Positions 19,215 to 28,523 of a stretch of DNA of 64,000 bases are shown one piece after another. Each line of letters opens with the position of its first letter. The first letter of the stretch is position 1. The stretch lies in contig NZ_NINX01000041.1 of NCBI RefSeq assembly GCF_002188635.1, forward strand, positions 91,503 through 155,502, in the 5' to 3' direction. This DNA comes from Pigmentiphaga sp. NML030171 (lineage in GTDB: Bacteria; Pseudomonadota; Gammaproteobacteria; Burkholderiales; Burkholderiaceae_B). The position numbers and the translations under genes are program-made. The notes beneath the pieces are model-generated. The model was not told the DNA's origin, did no database searches, and saw only the letters and a list, made by a program, of their open reading frames with translations.

Positions 19215-19240
19215 CTTGAAATCCACGCTTACGCCCTCAT
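19215..19240 (+). promoter_or_regulatory. Sigma-32 (heat-shock) type promoter of lon
   Basis: CTTGAA at 19215-19220 and CCCTCAT at 19234-19240 are separated by 13 bases, close to the RpoH consensus CTTGAA-N13-17-CCCCAT. It lies 31 bases before the lon ATG. The match is visible; its use by RpoH is inferred from lon being a known heat-shock gene. Confidence 0.7.
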
Positions 19241-19270
19241 CCTGATTGCATTCAAATTCGAGGACGAATC

Positions 19271-21703
19271 ATGTCTGCGAGCCAGATACTCCCTCCCGAA
19301 CCGATCGAGTTGCCGCTGCTTCCGCTGCGCGACGTGGTCGTATTTCCGCACATGGTCATCCCGCTGTTCGTGGGCCGGCCCAAGTCCATCAAGGCGCTGG
19401 AAGCCGCGATGGAAGCCGGCAAGAGCATCATGCTGGTGGCCCAGAAGTCGGCCGCCAAGGATGAGCCCTCGGCCGACGACATCTACGAGATCGGCTGCCT
19501 GGCCAGCATCCTGCAGATGCTCAAGCTGCCCGACGGCACCGTCAAGGTGCTGGTCGAGGGAGCCCAGCGCGCCCGTATCACGCGCATCGACGACCTGGGC
19601 GCGCATTTCGCCTGCGAACTGGTGCCCATCGATCCCGACCGGGGCCAGGGCTCGGAAACCGAGGCCCTGCGGCGCGCGATCGTGTCGCAGTTCGACCAGT
19701 ACGTCAAACTGAACAAGAAGATCCCGCCGGAGATCCTGACTTCGCTGTCGGGCATCGACGAGCCTGGCCGGCTGGCCGACACCATCGCGGCGCACCTGCC
19801 GCTCAAGCTGGAACAGAAGCAGAAGATGCTCGAGGTGTTCTCCACCTCCGAGCGCCTGGAAGCGCTGCTGGCCCAGCTCGAGACCGAGATCGACATTCTC
19901 CAGGTCGAGAAGCGCATTCGCGGTCGCGTCAAGAAGCAGATGGAGAAAAGCCAGCGCGAGTACTACCTGAACGAGCAGGTCAAGGCCATCCAGAAGGAAC
20001 TGGGCGAAGGCGAGGACGGTGCCGACTTCGAGGAACTCGAGAAGAAGATCATCGCCGCCCACATGCCCAAGGAGGCCAAGAAGAAGGCCGATGCCGAGCT
20101 CAAGAAGCTCAAGCTGATGTCGCCCATGTCGGCCGAGGCTACCGTGGTGCGCAACTACATCGACACGCTGGTCGGCCTGCCGTGGAAGAAGAAGAGCAAG
20201 GTCAACAATTCCCTGCCGCACGCGGAAGAGGTGCTCAACGACGACCACTACGGGCTCGAGAAGGTCAAGGAACGCATTCTTGAATACCTTGCGGTGCAAC
20301 AGCGCGTGGACAAGGTCAAGGCGCCGATCCTGTGCCTGGTCGGCCCTCCGGGGGTCGGCAAGACCTCGCTCGGCCAGTCGATCGCCAAGGCGACCAACCG
20401 CAAGTTCGTGCGGATGGCGCTGGGCGGCGTGCGCGACGAGTCCGAGATCCGCGGCCACCGCCGTACCTATATCGGTTCGATGCCGGGCAAGATCCTGCAG
20501 AACCTCTCCAAGGTCGGCGCGCGCAATCCGCTTTTCCTGCTCGACGAAGTCGACAAGATGGGCATGGATTTCCGTGGCGATCCGGCGTCGGCGCTGCTCG
20601 AGGTGCTGGATCCGGAACAGAACCACACCTTCCAGGACCACTATGTCGAGGTCGATTTCGACCTGTCCGACGTGATGTTCGTGGCGACCAGCAACACGCT
20701 GAACATTCCGCCGGCGTTGCTGGACCGGATGGAGGTCATCCGCCTGTCGGGTTACACCGAAGACGAGAAGGTGCACATCGCCATGCAGCATCTGCTGCCC
20801 AAGCAGATGAAGAACAACGGGCTGAAGGCCGAAGAGCTCAAGGTCGAGGAATCGGCCCTGCGCGACATCGTGCGCTACTACACCCGGGAAGCGGGCGTGC
20901 GCGCGCTGGAGCGAGAGGTCAGCAAGATCTGCCGCAAGGTGGTCAAGGGCCTGCTGCTCAAGGGCGACAAGCGGCAAGTGGTCGTCACGGCGGACAACCT
21001 GAACGACTATCTGGGCGTGCGCCGTTACACCTTCGGCGTGGCCGAGAAGGAGAACCAGATCGGCCAGGTGACCGGTCTGGCATGGACCGAGGTGGGCGGC
21101 GACCTGCTGACGATCGAAGTGGCGGTCATGCCGGGCAAGGGCGCCATCCAGCGCACCGGTTCGCTGGGCGACGTCATGAAGGAGTCGGTCGAGGCCGCGC
21201 GCTCGGTGGTGCGTTCGCGCGCCCGCCGTCTGGGCATCGATCACGCCGTGTTCGAGAAGAAGGACATGCACGTGCACGTGCCCGAGGGCGCCACGCCCAA
21301 GGACGGTCCGTCCGCGGGCGCGGCGATCACCACGGCCATCGTTTCCTCGTTGACGGGCATTCCGGTGCGCGCCGACGTGGCGATGACCGGCGAGATCACG
21401 TTGCGCGGCGAAGTCCTGCCCATCGGCGGCCTGAAAGAGAAGCTGCTGGCGGCGCACCGCGGCGGTATCAAGACCGTGCTGATTCCGGAGGAGAACGCCA
21501 AGGACCTGGCGGAGATTCCGGATACGGTCAAGAACCACCTCGAGATCGTGCCGGTCCGCTGGATCGACCGGGTGCTCGAACTCGCGCTGGAGCGGCTGCC
21601 CGAGCCATTGCCCGAGGAAGAGGCCGCGAAGGCCGAGGGCAAGGTCGAGGCCCATGTGGCCGCCGAAGGCGGAGCGGCCACGGATCCCGTCATGAAGCAC
21701 TGA
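19271..21703 (+). CDS. lon: ATP-dependent Lon protease (LonA)
   Basis: 810-residue AAA+ protease that degrades misfolded and regulatory proteins. The N-terminal LON substrate domain begins [22 protein letters not shown] central coiled coil is rich in Lys and Glu. Walker [10 protein letters not shown] is near residue 358 and Walker [10 protein letters not shown] near 422. The C-terminal protease domain carries the Ser681-Lys724 dyad in GPSAG and GLKEK. A GAGGA ribosome site precedes the ATG. It has its own heat-shock-like promoter and its own terminator, so it is a single transcription unit between clpX and hupB. Confidence 0.97.
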   Translation: MSASQILPPEPIELPLLPLRDVVVFPHMVIPLFVGRPKSIKALEAAMEAGKSIMLVAQKSAAKDEPSADDIYEIGCLASILQMLKLPDGTVKVLVEGAQRARITRIDDLGAHFACELVPIDPDRGQGSETEALRRAIVSQFDQYVKLNKKIPPEILTSLSGIDEPGRLADTIAAHLPLKLEQKQKMLEVFSTSERLEALLAQLETEIDILQVEKRIRGRVKKQMEKSQREYYLNEQVKAIQKELGEGEDGADFEELEKKIIAAHMPKEAKKKADAELKKLKLMSPMSAEATVVRNYIDTLVGLPWKKKSKVNNSLPHAEEVLNDDHYGLEKVKERILEYLAVQQRVDKVKAPILCLVGPPGVGKTSLGQSIAKATNRKFVRMALGGVRDESEIRGHRRTYIGSMPGKILQNLSKVGARNPLFLLDEVDKMGMDFRGDPASALLEVLDPEQNHTFQDHYVEVDFDLSDVMFVATSNTLNIPPALLDRMEVIRLSGYTEDEKVHIAMQHLLPKQMKNNGLKAEELKVEESALRDIVRYYTREAGVRALEREVSKICRKVVKGLLLKGDKRQVVVTADNLNDYLGVRRYTFGVAEKENQIGQVTGLAWTEVGGDLLTIEVAVMPGKGAIQRTGSLGDVMKESVEAARSVVRSRARRLGIDHAVFEKKDMHVHVPEGATPKDGPSAGAAITTAIVSSLTGIPVRADVAMTGEITLRGEVLPIGGLKEKLLAAHRGGIKTVLIPEENAKDLAEIPDTVKNHLEIVPVRWIDRVLELALERLPEPLPEEEAAKAEGKVEAHVAAEGGAATDPVMKH

Positions 21704-21723
21704 TCCCGAGGTCCGGGGCATGG

Positions 21724-21752
21724 AAGAGGGCACGCAAGTGCCCTCTTTTTTT
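21724..21752 (+). terminator. Rho-independent terminator after lon
   Basis: AGAGGGCAC (21725-21733), loop GCAA and GTGCCCTCT (21738-21746) form a perfect nine-base-pair stem followed by a run of T. Confidence 0.92.
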
Positions 21753-21802
21753 CGTCACATGCGGAAACATGAGGTTTTACGCGGTTTTCCAGCGGGTTTC
21801 CC

Positions 21803-21832
21803 TTGACACGACTTTCTGCCCGAGGATTAAAT
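21803..21832 (+). promoter_or_regulatory. Sigma-70 promoter of hupB
   Basis: A perfect -35 TTGACA (21803-21808) stands 17 or 18 bases before ATTAAA/TTAAAT (21826-21832). The rest of the 254-base lon-hupB gap is a leader of about 120 bases. It contains GTGAGGGG as a probable ribosome site just before the ATG. Confidence 0.65.
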
Positions 21833-21957
21833 AGCCGTCTGCGTTTCGTACCCGTAAGAGCAGTCCCGGCGGGGTACGTCGCTCTTCGGGGGTGCCCCTT
21901 GCGGACTCGCATCGGGACCAAAAATTTTTTCCACAGATAGACCTTGTGAGGGGCCTA

Positions 21958-22230
21958 ATGAACAAGACCGAGCTTATCGACCACATCGCCAAGCAAGCCG
22001 ACATTTCCAAGGCGGCTGCCGGCCGTTCGCTGGATGCGCTGGTGGGAGCGGTGAAAACGACGCTCAAGAAGGGCGGCACGGTGACGCTGGTCGGTTTCGG
22101 CACTTTCGCGGTGAGCGCTCGCGCGGCCCGCACCGGCCGTAACCCGCGCACCGGCGAAGCCATCAAGATCAAGAAGGCCAAGGTGCCGAAGTTCCGTCCG
22201 GGCAAGGCGCTGAAAGACGCCGTCAACTAA
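21958..22230 (+). CDS. hupB: DNA-binding protein HU-beta
   Basis: 90-residue nucleoid protein. It starts [22 protein letters not shown] and contains [18 protein letters not shown] with the DNA-intercalating RNPRTGE loop, then [16 protein letters not shown]. The start is the ATG at 21958; the longer open frame adds 22 unrelated residues. The position after lon is the conserved proteobacterial order. It has its own promoter and a good terminator. Confidence 0.96.
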   Translation: MNKTELIDHIAKQADISKAAAGRSLDALVGAVKTTLKKGGTVTLVGFGTFAVSARAARTGRNPRTGEAIKIKKAKVPKFRPGKALKDAVN

Positions 22231-22252
22231 GGCGCACGCACTTCGTGACGAG

Positions 22253-22283
22253 AAACCCTGGTTTGGCGCCAGGGTTTTTTTTC
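22253..22283 (+). terminator. Rho-independent terminator after hupB
   Basis: AACCCTGG (22254-22261) pairs with CCAGGGTT (22269-22276) around TTTGGCG and runs into eight T residues. It ends five bases before the convergent flavin reductase stop. Confidence 0.9.
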
Positions 22284-22287
22284 GTCC

Positions 22288-22800
22288 CTAGGTTGCCGGT
22301 CCCAACGCGTGATACGTCCGCGAAAAATAGAACAGGCCGGCCGGCGCCTCTCCCGTGCGTAAGCCCTGGACCTCGCATAACATGACGGTGTGCGTGCCCT
22401 GCCGCGTCGTGTCGACGATGCGGCAGTCGAACGCGGCCATCGCGTCCTCCAGGACCGGCGAGCCCGTTTCCAGGCGGCTCCACGCGCCTTGCGCGAACCG
22501 GCCGTCCATGTCCCCGCCGCCGCTGAACCGGCGCGACAGGGGTTTGTGGCCGGCGGCCAACGTGTTGACGCACAGTACGCCGTTGGCCAGCGTCGCGTCG
22601 TGGGCCGACGAGCGCCGGTTCAGGCACACCAGCAGCATGGGCGGGTCGTCGGTCACGCTGCAGACGGCCGAGGCCGTCAGGCCCACGCGGCCCGCGGGGC
22701 CCGCGCTGGTGACGATGTGCACCGAGGCGCCCAGGCGGGCCATGGCGGCGCGATAGGCGCTGCCGTCGGGGTGGGGGGGAGCAACAGGATGCGAGGTCAT
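22288..22800 (-). CDS. Flavin reductase-like FMN-binding protein
   Basis: 170 residues of the HpaC/RutF-type flavin reductase domain, which reduces free FMN or FAD with NAD(P)H for a two-component monooxygenase. Family stretches are YRAAMARLGASVHIVTSAG, GLTASAVCSVTDDPPMLLVCLNRRSS, CVNTLAAGH and the C-terminal LCEVQGLR followed by LFYFSRTYHALG. The start is the ATG at 22800; the longer open frame is a shadow of the cyclase gene. It lies downstream of the cyclase gene with a 20-base gap. The oxygenase partner is not in the window. Confidence 0.88.
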   Translation of the reverse strand: MTSHPVAPPHPDGSAYRAAMARLGASVHIVTSAGPAGRVGLTASAVCSVTDDPPMLLVCLNRRSSAHDATLANGVLCVNTLAAGHKPLSRRFSGGGDMDGRFAQGAWSRLETGSPVLEDAMAAFDCRIVDTTRQGTHTVMLCEVQGLRTGEAPAGLFYFSRTYHALGPAT

Positions 22801-22820
22801 GGCGGGCTTCTCCTGCGGTC

Positions 22821-23399
22821 TCAGTCCAGGTGGGCAACGACACGGCACGACAGTCCCGTCGAGCCCTGGAAGCCGGTCCATCCCGTGCAGACCAGGAACG
22901 TCCGGTCGCCGGCCTGGGCATGCAATCTGTCCACATTGGCCAGATTCTCGATGACGTAGCCGCCGCGGCTGCCCACGATGCGGTCCGCGGTGTTGTGCTC
23001 GGGGCCGGGCCGCATACCGGGAAAGTCCAGGCCGATGAAGCCGGTATCGCGCTCGGCCAGGTGCCGGACCAGGTCCCACGAGAATTTCGGCTGGTTCTGG
23101 TAGTACGGGCGGGAGCCGTAGACGTGGCGGGCGAGATGACCGGTATGGAAGATGAGGAAGTCGCCGGCCTGGAACTCGCGGCCGGCCAGGACCGTGAGGC
23201 CGATTTCGTCGCCGGCGTCCCGCGCGTCGATCAAGAGGCCTCGCCGCATGCAGTAGTGGGCGGGCGGGAAGGCCTGGCCGCCGTAGACGTCGAGATGGGT
23301 GCCGATGTGGCCGCGCGACATGTAGCTGTCGGGATCGGCGCTGGCTTTGGCGATAATGGGGTCCTGGATGTCGATGGAAAGCGTGAGGTCGATGTACAT
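22821..23399 (-). CDS. Cyclase-family (kynurenine formamidase-like) metal hydrolase
   Basis: 192 residues of the cyclase fold. The metal motif reads HIGTHLD (H31, H35, D37), but the usual following P-x-H is replaced by VYGGQ, an unusual variant. Later parts include FLIFHTGHLARH, TGFIGLDFPGM and FLVCTGWTGFQG. Members open cyclic amides or lactones or hydrolyse formamides. It is paired with the flavin reductase and faces a divergent AraC regulator, so it probably belongs to a small inducible catabolic unit. The substrate is unknown. Confidence 0.85.
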   Translation of the reverse strand: MYIDLTLSIDIQDPIIAKASADPDSYMSRGHIGTHLDVYGGQAFPPAHYCMRRGLLIDARDAGDEIGLTVLAGREFQAGDFLIFHTGHLARHVYGSRPYYQNQPKFSWDLVRHLAERDTGFIGLDFPGMRPGPEHNTADRIVGSRGGYVIENLANVDRLHAQAGDRTFLVCTGWTGFQGSTGLSCRVVAHLD

Positions 23400-23488
23400 G
23401 AGGGGCTCCGGTTGATGACGCCTGCATCATCGACCGGCGCTGTTTCTCGCGCCGTCGCATCTCGGCCAGATTTCATTGAGGATCGGAC

Positions 23489-24238
23489 ATGTCCGGCATC
23501 GTCGCCCCGCAACGGTTTCCGTTGCGCATCGTGGTCAGGGAAGGGCGCGCGGCGCACGCCGCCATGCACAGCCATGAAGTGGGGCAACTGCTTTATCCCG
23601 AGCAGGGCTCGACGCTGCTGGAGACCCGGCAGCGGGTGATACGGCTCGCGCCCGACAGGGCGGCGTGGATACCGCGCGGCGTGCCGCACGCCGTGCTGAT
23701 GGACCGCAGTTTTCGATATCACAGTGTCTACGTCGAGCCGGATTTCTACGACGCGGGACGCTGCGTGGTCGTCTGCGTGCGGCCGCTGCTGCGGGAACTG
23801 ATCCTGGACGCGGCAAGCTGGAGTCCGGATGGCGGCGGGGGCGAACAGCGCCTGCGCAGGGCGCGCGTGCTGGCCGACGAACTGGCGTCGGCGCCCTGGA
23901 CCGAGCCGGGCATACAGATCCCGGGCGATGCGCGCATCGCGCCCATCTGCCGCGCGCTGGAACAGGATCCGGCCGACAATCGTTCGCTGGGGGCGTGGGC
24001 GCGCGTGGCGGGAGCCAGCGAGAAGACCATCCAGCGCGCGTTCGTGGCCCATACCGGCATGTCCTTCCAGCAATGGCGCAACTATGCACGGATGACCCGG
24101 GCGGCCGAACTGCATGCGCAGGGTTGGCGGCAACTGGATATCGCGCTGGCGGTGGGCTATGCCACCGAGGGCGCGTATGCGCAGGCATTCAAAAAGTTCT
24201 ACGGTTATCCGCCCAGCCGGCTGCCGCGGGGCGGCTGA
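23489..24238 (+). CDS. AraC-family transcriptional regulator
   Basis: 249 residues. The N-terminal cupin-like sensor (residues 10-85) includes HSHEVGQLLYPEQG-like and RAAWIPRGVPHAV segments. The C-terminal double helix-turn-helix (about 155-247) has LGAWARVAGASEKTIQRAFVAHTGMSFQQWRNYARM and the closing IALAVGYATEGAYAQAFKKFYGYPPS. It is transcribed away from the cyclase and flavin reductase genes over an 89-base gap and probably controls them. The gap contains the loose inverted repeat TGATGA...TCATCGA near 23412-23433. Confidence 0.92.
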   Translation: MSGIVAPQRFPLRIVVREGRAAHAAMHSHEVGQLLYPEQGSTLLETRQRVIRLAPDRAAWIPRGVPHAVLMDRSFRYHSVYVEPDFYDAGRCVVVCVRPLLRELILDAASWSPDGGGGEQRLRRARVLADELASAPWTEPGIQIPGDARIAPICRALEQDPADNRSLGAWARVAGASEKTIQRAFVAHTGMSFQQWRNYARMTRAAELHAQGWRQLDIALAVGYATEGAYAQAFKKFYGYPPSRLPRGG

Positions 24239-24295
24239 TGCAGGTGCCCGGGCAATCCGCTACAATACGCGCCGAGTCACGAGTCGTATCGCAGA

Positions 24296-24371
24296 GGGTG
24301 CTTAGCTCAGTTGGTAGAGCGGCGCCCTTACAAGGCGTAGGTCACAGGTTCGACCCCTGTAGCACCCACCA
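24296..24371 (+). tRNA. tRNA-Val (anticodon UAC)
   Basis: 76 bases including an encoded CCA. The acceptor stem is GGGTGCT paired with AGCACCC. The anticodon loop is CTTACAA, giving the anticodon TAC. The D-arm is GCTCAGTTGGTAGAGC and the T-arm ACAGGTTCGACCCCTGT. Confidence 0.96.
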
Positions 24372-24400
24372 CTCTGTCGAAGCGCATACGTGTCGGGATC

Positions 24401-24434
24401 AAGGGCTTGGAGTCATCCAGGCCCTTTTTCTTTT
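24401..24434 (+). terminator. Rho-independent terminator after tRNA-Val
   Basis: AAGGGCTTGG and CCAGGCCCTT form a ten-base-pair stem (one G-T pair) around AGTCAT, followed by TTTCTTTT. Confidence 0.85.
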
Positions 24435-24481
24435 GGTGCTTGCTTTACGGCATGTCGCCATGCGTTTTCGGGTTTTCGCTA

Positions 24482-24557
24482 TTGACATTCGTTATGCTCA
24501 TATTTAGCATAAGTCCGGTCGATATTTTTTTACCCAAAAAATGCTCAGTATGAGCAT
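24482..24557 (+). promoter_or_regulatory. nadA promoter with two related palindromic operators
   Basis: A -35 TTGACA (24482-24487) is followed after 17 bases by TAGCAT (24505-24510). The first palindrome (24492-24512) has arms TTATGCT and AGCATAA and covers the spacer and -10. The second, at 24541-24557, is ATGCTCAGTATGAGCAT with perfect seven-base arms, just before the nadA ATG. Both share ATGCTCA/GAGCAT-type half sites, and their centres are 47 bases apart. This is the layout of a repressor site; an NAD-responsive repressor such as NadQ or NrtR is the likely class, by inference from the gene controlled. Confidence 0.65.
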
Positions 24558-24575
24558 AAATGGACGGATGACAGG

Positions 24576-25715
24576 ATGAGCCAGACGCTGCTTCGCACTT
24601 TCGATTTCGATTCGCCCACGGCCGCCGGCGGCTCGTGCTCGGTAGGGCAGGCCTGGGCCAAGGTGCCCGAGGACTTGCCGGGGCAGCGGCGGGACGAACT
24701 GAAGGCGCGCATCCGGGCACTGCTCCAGCGCGAGAACGCGGTGCTGGTCGCGCATTACTACGTGGATGCCGAATTGCAGGAACTGGCCGACGAGACGGGC
24801 GGCTGCGTCGCGGATTCCCTGGAGATGGCGCGCTTCGGCCGCGACCACGCGGCCAGCACGCTGGTGGTGGCGGGGGTGCGGTTCATGGGGGAAACGGCCA
24901 AGATCCTCAGCCCCGAGAAGCGCGTGCTGATGCCGGACCTGGACGCCACCTGCTCGTTGGACCTGGGCTGTCCCCTGGACGAGTTCTCGGCCTTCTGCGA
25001 TGCCCATCCCGACCGCACCGTGGTGGTCTACGCCAATACCAGCGCGGCCGTGAAGGCCCGGGCGGACTGGGCCGTGACCTCGGCCATCGCGCTGGACATC
25101 GTCGCGGACCTGCACGCCCGCGGGGAAAAGATCCTGTGGGCGCCCGACCGCCACCTGGGCGCCTACGTCCAGTCGCAGACCGGCGCCGATATGCTGATGT
25201 GGCAGGGCTCGTGCCTGGTGCACGACGAGTTCAAGGGCATCGAGCTCGAACTGCTGCGGGCGGAACATCCGCAGGCCAAGGTGCTGGTGCATCCGGAATC
25301 GCCGCCCGCCGTCGTGGACCAGGCCGACGTGGTGGGCTCGACCGCGCAGATGATCAAGGCCGCGCGCGAACTCGACGCCACGCATTTCATCGTGGCCACC
25401 GACCAGGGCCTGCTGCACAAGATGCGGCTTGCCGCTCCCGGCAAGATTTTCATCGCGGCGCCGACGGCGGGGGGAAGCGCGACCTGCAAGAGCTGCGCGC
25501 ATTGTCCGTGGATGGCCATGAACGGACTGGAGAACCTGGCCGGATGCCTGGAGCGGGGCACGGGCGAAATCCTGCTGGATCCGGCGCTGGGGCGGCAGGC
25601 GCGCCGGCCGATCGACCGCATGCTGGACTTCGCCGCCCGCCGCGACCGCCGGGTCCAGGCCAGCGGCGACCTGGCGCGCGACGCAGCACTGTTTTCCGCG
25701 GTCGGTCCGGCGTAG
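24576..25715 (+). CDS. nadA: Quinolinate synthase A
   Basis: 379 residues. It condenses iminoaspartate with dihydroxyacetone phosphate to quinolinate, for NAD synthesis, using a [4Fe-4S] cluster. Candidate cluster cysteines lie in [24 protein letters not shown] and [13 protein letters not shown]. Further NadA marks are [21 protein letters not shown] and [11 protein letters not shown]. nadB and nadC are not in the window. The ATG is 19 bases after the second operator palindrome, so repression of nadA alone is likely. Confidence 0.95.
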   Translation: MSQTLLRTFDFDSPTAAGGSCSVGQAWAKVPEDLPGQRRDELKARIRALLQRENAVLVAHYYVDAELQELADETGGCVADSLEMARFGRDHAASTLVVAGVRFMGETAKILSPEKRVLMPDLDATCSLDLGCPLDEFSAFCDAHPDRTVVVYANTSAAVKARADWAVTSAIALDIVADLHARGEKILWAPDRHLGAYVQSQTGADMLMWQGSCLVHDEFKGIELELLRAEHPQAKVLVHPESPPAVVDQADVVGSTAQMIKAARELDATHFIVATDQGLLHKMRLAAPGKIFIAAPTAGGSATCKSCAHCPWMAMNGLENLAGCLERGTGEILLDPALGRQARRPIDRMLDFAARRDRRVQASGDLARDAALFSAVGPA

Positions 25716-25859
25716 TCCGCGCCGGTCGCGCAAGGCGTCCAGCCCCAGGCGCCATGCTAGAATCGGCTCCACACTAATGGGTGCCCATTGGCCTTGAGCC
25801 CGTGGGCATTTTGCTTGTATGGCCGTCGTGCCGCTGGCATCCGACCGGAGTATTCGCGC

Positions 25860-27776
25860 ATGTTTGACCTCATCCGTAACCACCGCCGCTGGATGCAGTT
25901 CGTCCTGCTGCTGCTGATCCTGCCGTCGTTCGTCTTCGTCGGCATACAGGGCTACTCCAGCTTCATGGAAGGCGACAAGTCGCTGGCCAAGGTGGCGGGC
26001 GAAGCCGTTACGCAGCAGGAGTTCGACGCGGCGTCGCGCAACCGGCTCGACCAGCTGCGCGGCATGATGGGCGCGCAGTTCGATTCGCAGGCCTTCGATA
26101 CGCCGGCCATGCGCCAGGCGGTGCTGGACGAGATCATCAACACCCGCCTGATCTCGGCCGAGGCTACCAAGAACCATTTCTCGGCGTCCGACGACCAGCT
26201 CCGCGCCACCATCCAGGCGATTCCGGCCGTGCAGGAAGACGGCAAATTCAGCAACGCCCGCTACCGCGACGCACTGGCCGCGCAAGGCATGACCCCGGTC
26301 ATGTTCGAGGCCCAGTTGCGGCGCGACCTGGCCTTGCAGCAGGTGCTGGGGCCGGTGGCGCAGTCGACCATGATGCCGGACGCGGTCATGGACCGCCTGG
26401 TGGCCGCCGCCACCGAGCGTCGCAGCATCCAGACCCTGCGCGTGGCCGCCGCCGACTACCGCGCCAAGGTCAGCGTCAGCGACGACGAGGTCAAGGCCTA
26501 CTACGAGGCCAACCGCGCCCGCTTCGAGGTCCCGGAACGGGTCGACGCGCAGTACGTGGTGCTGGACCAGGGGGCGTCGACGTCCGGCATCGCGGTATCC
26601 GAGGACGACATCAAGAGCTACTACGAGCAGAACAAGGGCCGCTATGGCCAGGAAGAACAGCGCCGGGCCAGCCACATCCTGATCACGGTCGACAGCGGCG
26701 CCAGCGAGTCCGCGCGCGAGGAAGCGCGCAAGAAGGCGCAGTCCCTGGCCGACCAGGCCAAGGCGCCCAAGGCCGATTTCGCCAGGCTGGCGCGCGAGAA
26801 CTCGCAGGATCCCGGTTCGGCGGCCAAGGGCGGGGACCTGGACTGGTTCGGCCGCGGCATGATGGTCAAGCCTTTCGAGGATGCCGCCTTCGCGCTGAAG
26901 GACGGCGAAGTGTCGGGCGTCGTGGCGACCGACTACGGCTTCCATGTCATCAAGCTCATCGGCATCCGTCCGGCCGTGGTCAAGCCGTTGGCCGAGGTTC
27001 GCGCCCAGATCGTCGAGGAAATCAAGCAGCAGCAGGCTGCCCGCCGTTTCGCCGAGGCCGCCGAGCAGTTCACGAACCTGGTGTACGAGCAGAGCGATAC
27101 GCTCGAACCCGCGGCGCAGAAATTCGGCCTGAAGATCCAGGAGGCCCAGGGCGTCACGCGCAGCGGTCTGCAGGGCAACGACGTCCTGGGCAATCCCAAG
27201 GTGGCGCAGGCCCTGTTCTCGGACGAGGTGCTGCGCGAGAAGCGCAACTCGGGGGTGATCGAGCTTGGCCCGAATCGCCTGGCCGCGGTGCGCGTGGTCA
27301 AGCACGTGCCGGCTTCGGTGCAGCCCCTGGCCGACGTGTCCAGCGGCATCCGCGCCCAGCTGACCCAGGACAAGGCGCTCGATCTGGCCCGCGCGGCGGG
27401 CGAGGAACGCCTGAAGGCCCTGCAGGCCAAGGATTCCAGCCAGGGCTTCGGCGCCGTCGTCACGGTGGCGCGCAATGCGCCCCAGGGCGTCGCCCCCGCG
27501 CTGCTGAACGCGGTCATGAAGGCGCCGGCCGGCAAGCTGCCGGCGTTTGTGGGCACGATCGCCGGCGACGACTATGTCATTGCCCGGATCTCCAAGGTCG
27601 AGGCCGCGCCCAAGCCCGACGCCGCCGCGATCGCCGGCGAGAAGTCGATGATGGAACGCCGCTGGGCCCAGGCCGAGCAGTTGGCCGTGCTGCAGACGCT
27701 GCGCGAGAAGTACAAGGTCACGATCTCGCCCGAAGGCACGGCCCTGACCACCGCCGCGCCGGCCGCCGAGCGCTGA
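25860..27776 (+). CDS. ppiD: Peptidyl-prolyl cis-trans isomerase PpiD-like, inner-membrane anchored chaperone
   Basis: 638 residues. One N-terminal membrane segment (about 11-33, [21 protein letters not shown]) anchors it with the bulk in the periplasm, where PpiD works near the Sec translocon. A SurA-N-like domain (about 40-170) is followed by the parvulin domain (about 260-365: [50 protein letters not shown]) and a long C-terminal region. The start is the ATG at 25860 ([10 protein letters not shown]), which fits the family; the upstream extension is not conserved. TAGAAT near 25755 is a possible -10. Confidence 0.93.
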   Translation: MFDLIRNHRRWMQFVLLLLILPSFVFVGIQGYSSFMEGDKSLAKVAGEAVTQQEFDAASRNRLDQLRGMMGAQFDSQAFDTPAMRQAVLDEIINTRLISAEATKNHFSASDDQLRATIQAIPAVQEDGKFSNARYRDALAAQGMTPVMFEAQLRRDLALQQVLGPVAQSTMMPDAVMDRLVAAATERRSIQTLRVAAADYRAKVSVSDDEVKAYYEANRARFEVPERVDAQYVVLDQGASTSGIAVSEDDIKSYYEQNKGRYGQEEQRRASHILITVDSGASESAREEARKKAQSLADQAKAPKADFARLARENSQDPGSAAKGGDLDWFGRGMMVKPFEDAAFALKDGEVSGVVATDYGFHVIKLIGIRPAVVKPLAEVRAQIVEEIKQQQAARRFAEAAEQFTNLVYEQSDTLEPAAQKFGLKIQEAQGVTRSGLQGNDVLGNPKVAQALFSDEVLREKRNSGVIELGPNRLAAVRVVKHVPASVQPLADVSSGIRAQLTQDKALDLARAAGEERLKALQAKDSSQGFGAVVTVARNAPQGVAPALLNAVMKAPAGKLPAFVGTIAGDDYVIARISKVEAAPKPDAAAIAGEKSMMERRWAQAEQLAVLQTLREKYKVTISPEGTALTTAAPAAER

Positions 27777-27783
27777 TCGCCCC

Positions 27784-27803
27784 GGCCGGCCCGCGGGCCG
27801 GCC
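27784..27803. terminator. 20-base perfect palindrome between convergent ppiD and tesA-like genes
   Basis: GGCCGGCCCGCGGGCCGGCC lies between two convergent stops. It has no T run. The arrangement matches the palindrome at 7768-7787 in another convergent gap. Confidence 0.4.
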
Positions 27804-27806
27804 GTG

Positions 27807-28523
27807 TCAGGACTTGCCGGTGCCCAGCAGCGGTTCCAGGCGCGACCAGACATTGTCCAGCAGGCGCGGCTGCGCCTGTGCCGTGGGGTGCAGGCGATCG
27901 GGCTGGAACAGTTCGATGTGCTGGGCGACGCCGTCCAGCAGGAAGGGCAGCAGCGCCGCCTGCTGCTCCTTGGCGACCTTGGCGAACAATTGCTGGAAGC
28001 GCTGCGTGTAGTCGCGGCCATAGTTGGGCGGGATCTGCATGCCCACCAGCAATACGCGCGCGCCAGCCTGGCGCGACGCCTGCACCATCTTGTTCAGGTT
28101 CTGCTCGGTCATCTGCAGGGACAGCCCGCGCAGCGCGTCGTTCGAGCCCAGCTCGATCACGACCACGCTCGGCCGATGGCGCGCGAGCAGCGCCGGCAGC
28201 CTGCTGACGCCGCCGCTGGTGGTGTCGCCGCTGATGCTGGCGTTGACCACGCGATAGTCGAGCTTGCGCTCGCGCAGGCGGGCCTCGAGCAGCGCCACCC
28301 ATCCCGATCCGCGCGGCAGGCCGTACTCCGCCGACAGACTGTCGCCCAGCACCAGCAGGGCGGGCGAGGAACTCGCGGCGGGGGCGGCGGTCTGTGCCAG
28401 GGCGGCTGGCGCCAGGCCGCATAGCGCGGCCGCGCACAGCGTGCCCGCGAACAGGCGCCGGGCGGCGCCGTGCGCAGTACGGGCGGTGTCCCGGAGCGGC
28501 TGCGACGAGCGAGGCTTTATCAT
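27807..28523 (-). CDS. tesA: Periplasmic GDSL/SGNH esterase, TesA-like
   Basis: 238 residues with a secretion signal (cleavage near APAALAQ, residue 44), so periplasmic. The SGNH blocks are all present: Ser62 in LGDSLSAEYG, Gly in ASISGDTT near 98, Asn128 in GSNDALRG, and Asp209/His212 in PDRLHP. E. coli TesA is an acyl-CoA thioesterase, arylesterase and lysophospholipase; the true substrate here is unknown. The start is the ATG at 28523 with an AAAGGA ribosome site on the minus strand. It is divergent from a ybbA-like ATPase, the same pairing as tesA-ybbA in E. coli. Confidence 0.9.
   Translation of the reverse strand: MIKPRSSQPLRDTARTAHGAARRLFAGTLCAAALCGLAPAALAQTAAPAASSSPALLVLGDSLSAEYGLPRGSGWVALLEARLRERKLDYRVVNASISGDTTSGGVSRLPALLARHRPSVVVIELGSNDALRGLSLQMTEQNLNKMVQASRQAGARVLLVGMQIPPNYGRDYTQRFQQLFAKVAKEQQAALLPFLLDGVAQHIELFQPDRLHPTAQAQPRLLDNVWSRLEPLLGTGKS

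Noticed and set aside
19229..21733. 834-codon open frame opposite lon
   Set aside because: Antisense shadow. Its composition is biased to His, Gln, Asp and Leu, as expected from complement codons, and lon on the plus strand is unambiguous.
15271..24371. tRNA genes as integration sites of a genomic island
   Set aside because: No integrase, direct repeat of a tRNA end or shift in gene content is visible next to either tRNA; the neighbours are core genes.
24372..24575. Riboswitch upstream of nadA
   Set aside because: The stretch is explained by the tRNA terminator and two protein-type palindromes. I see no conserved RNA fold that I can name.
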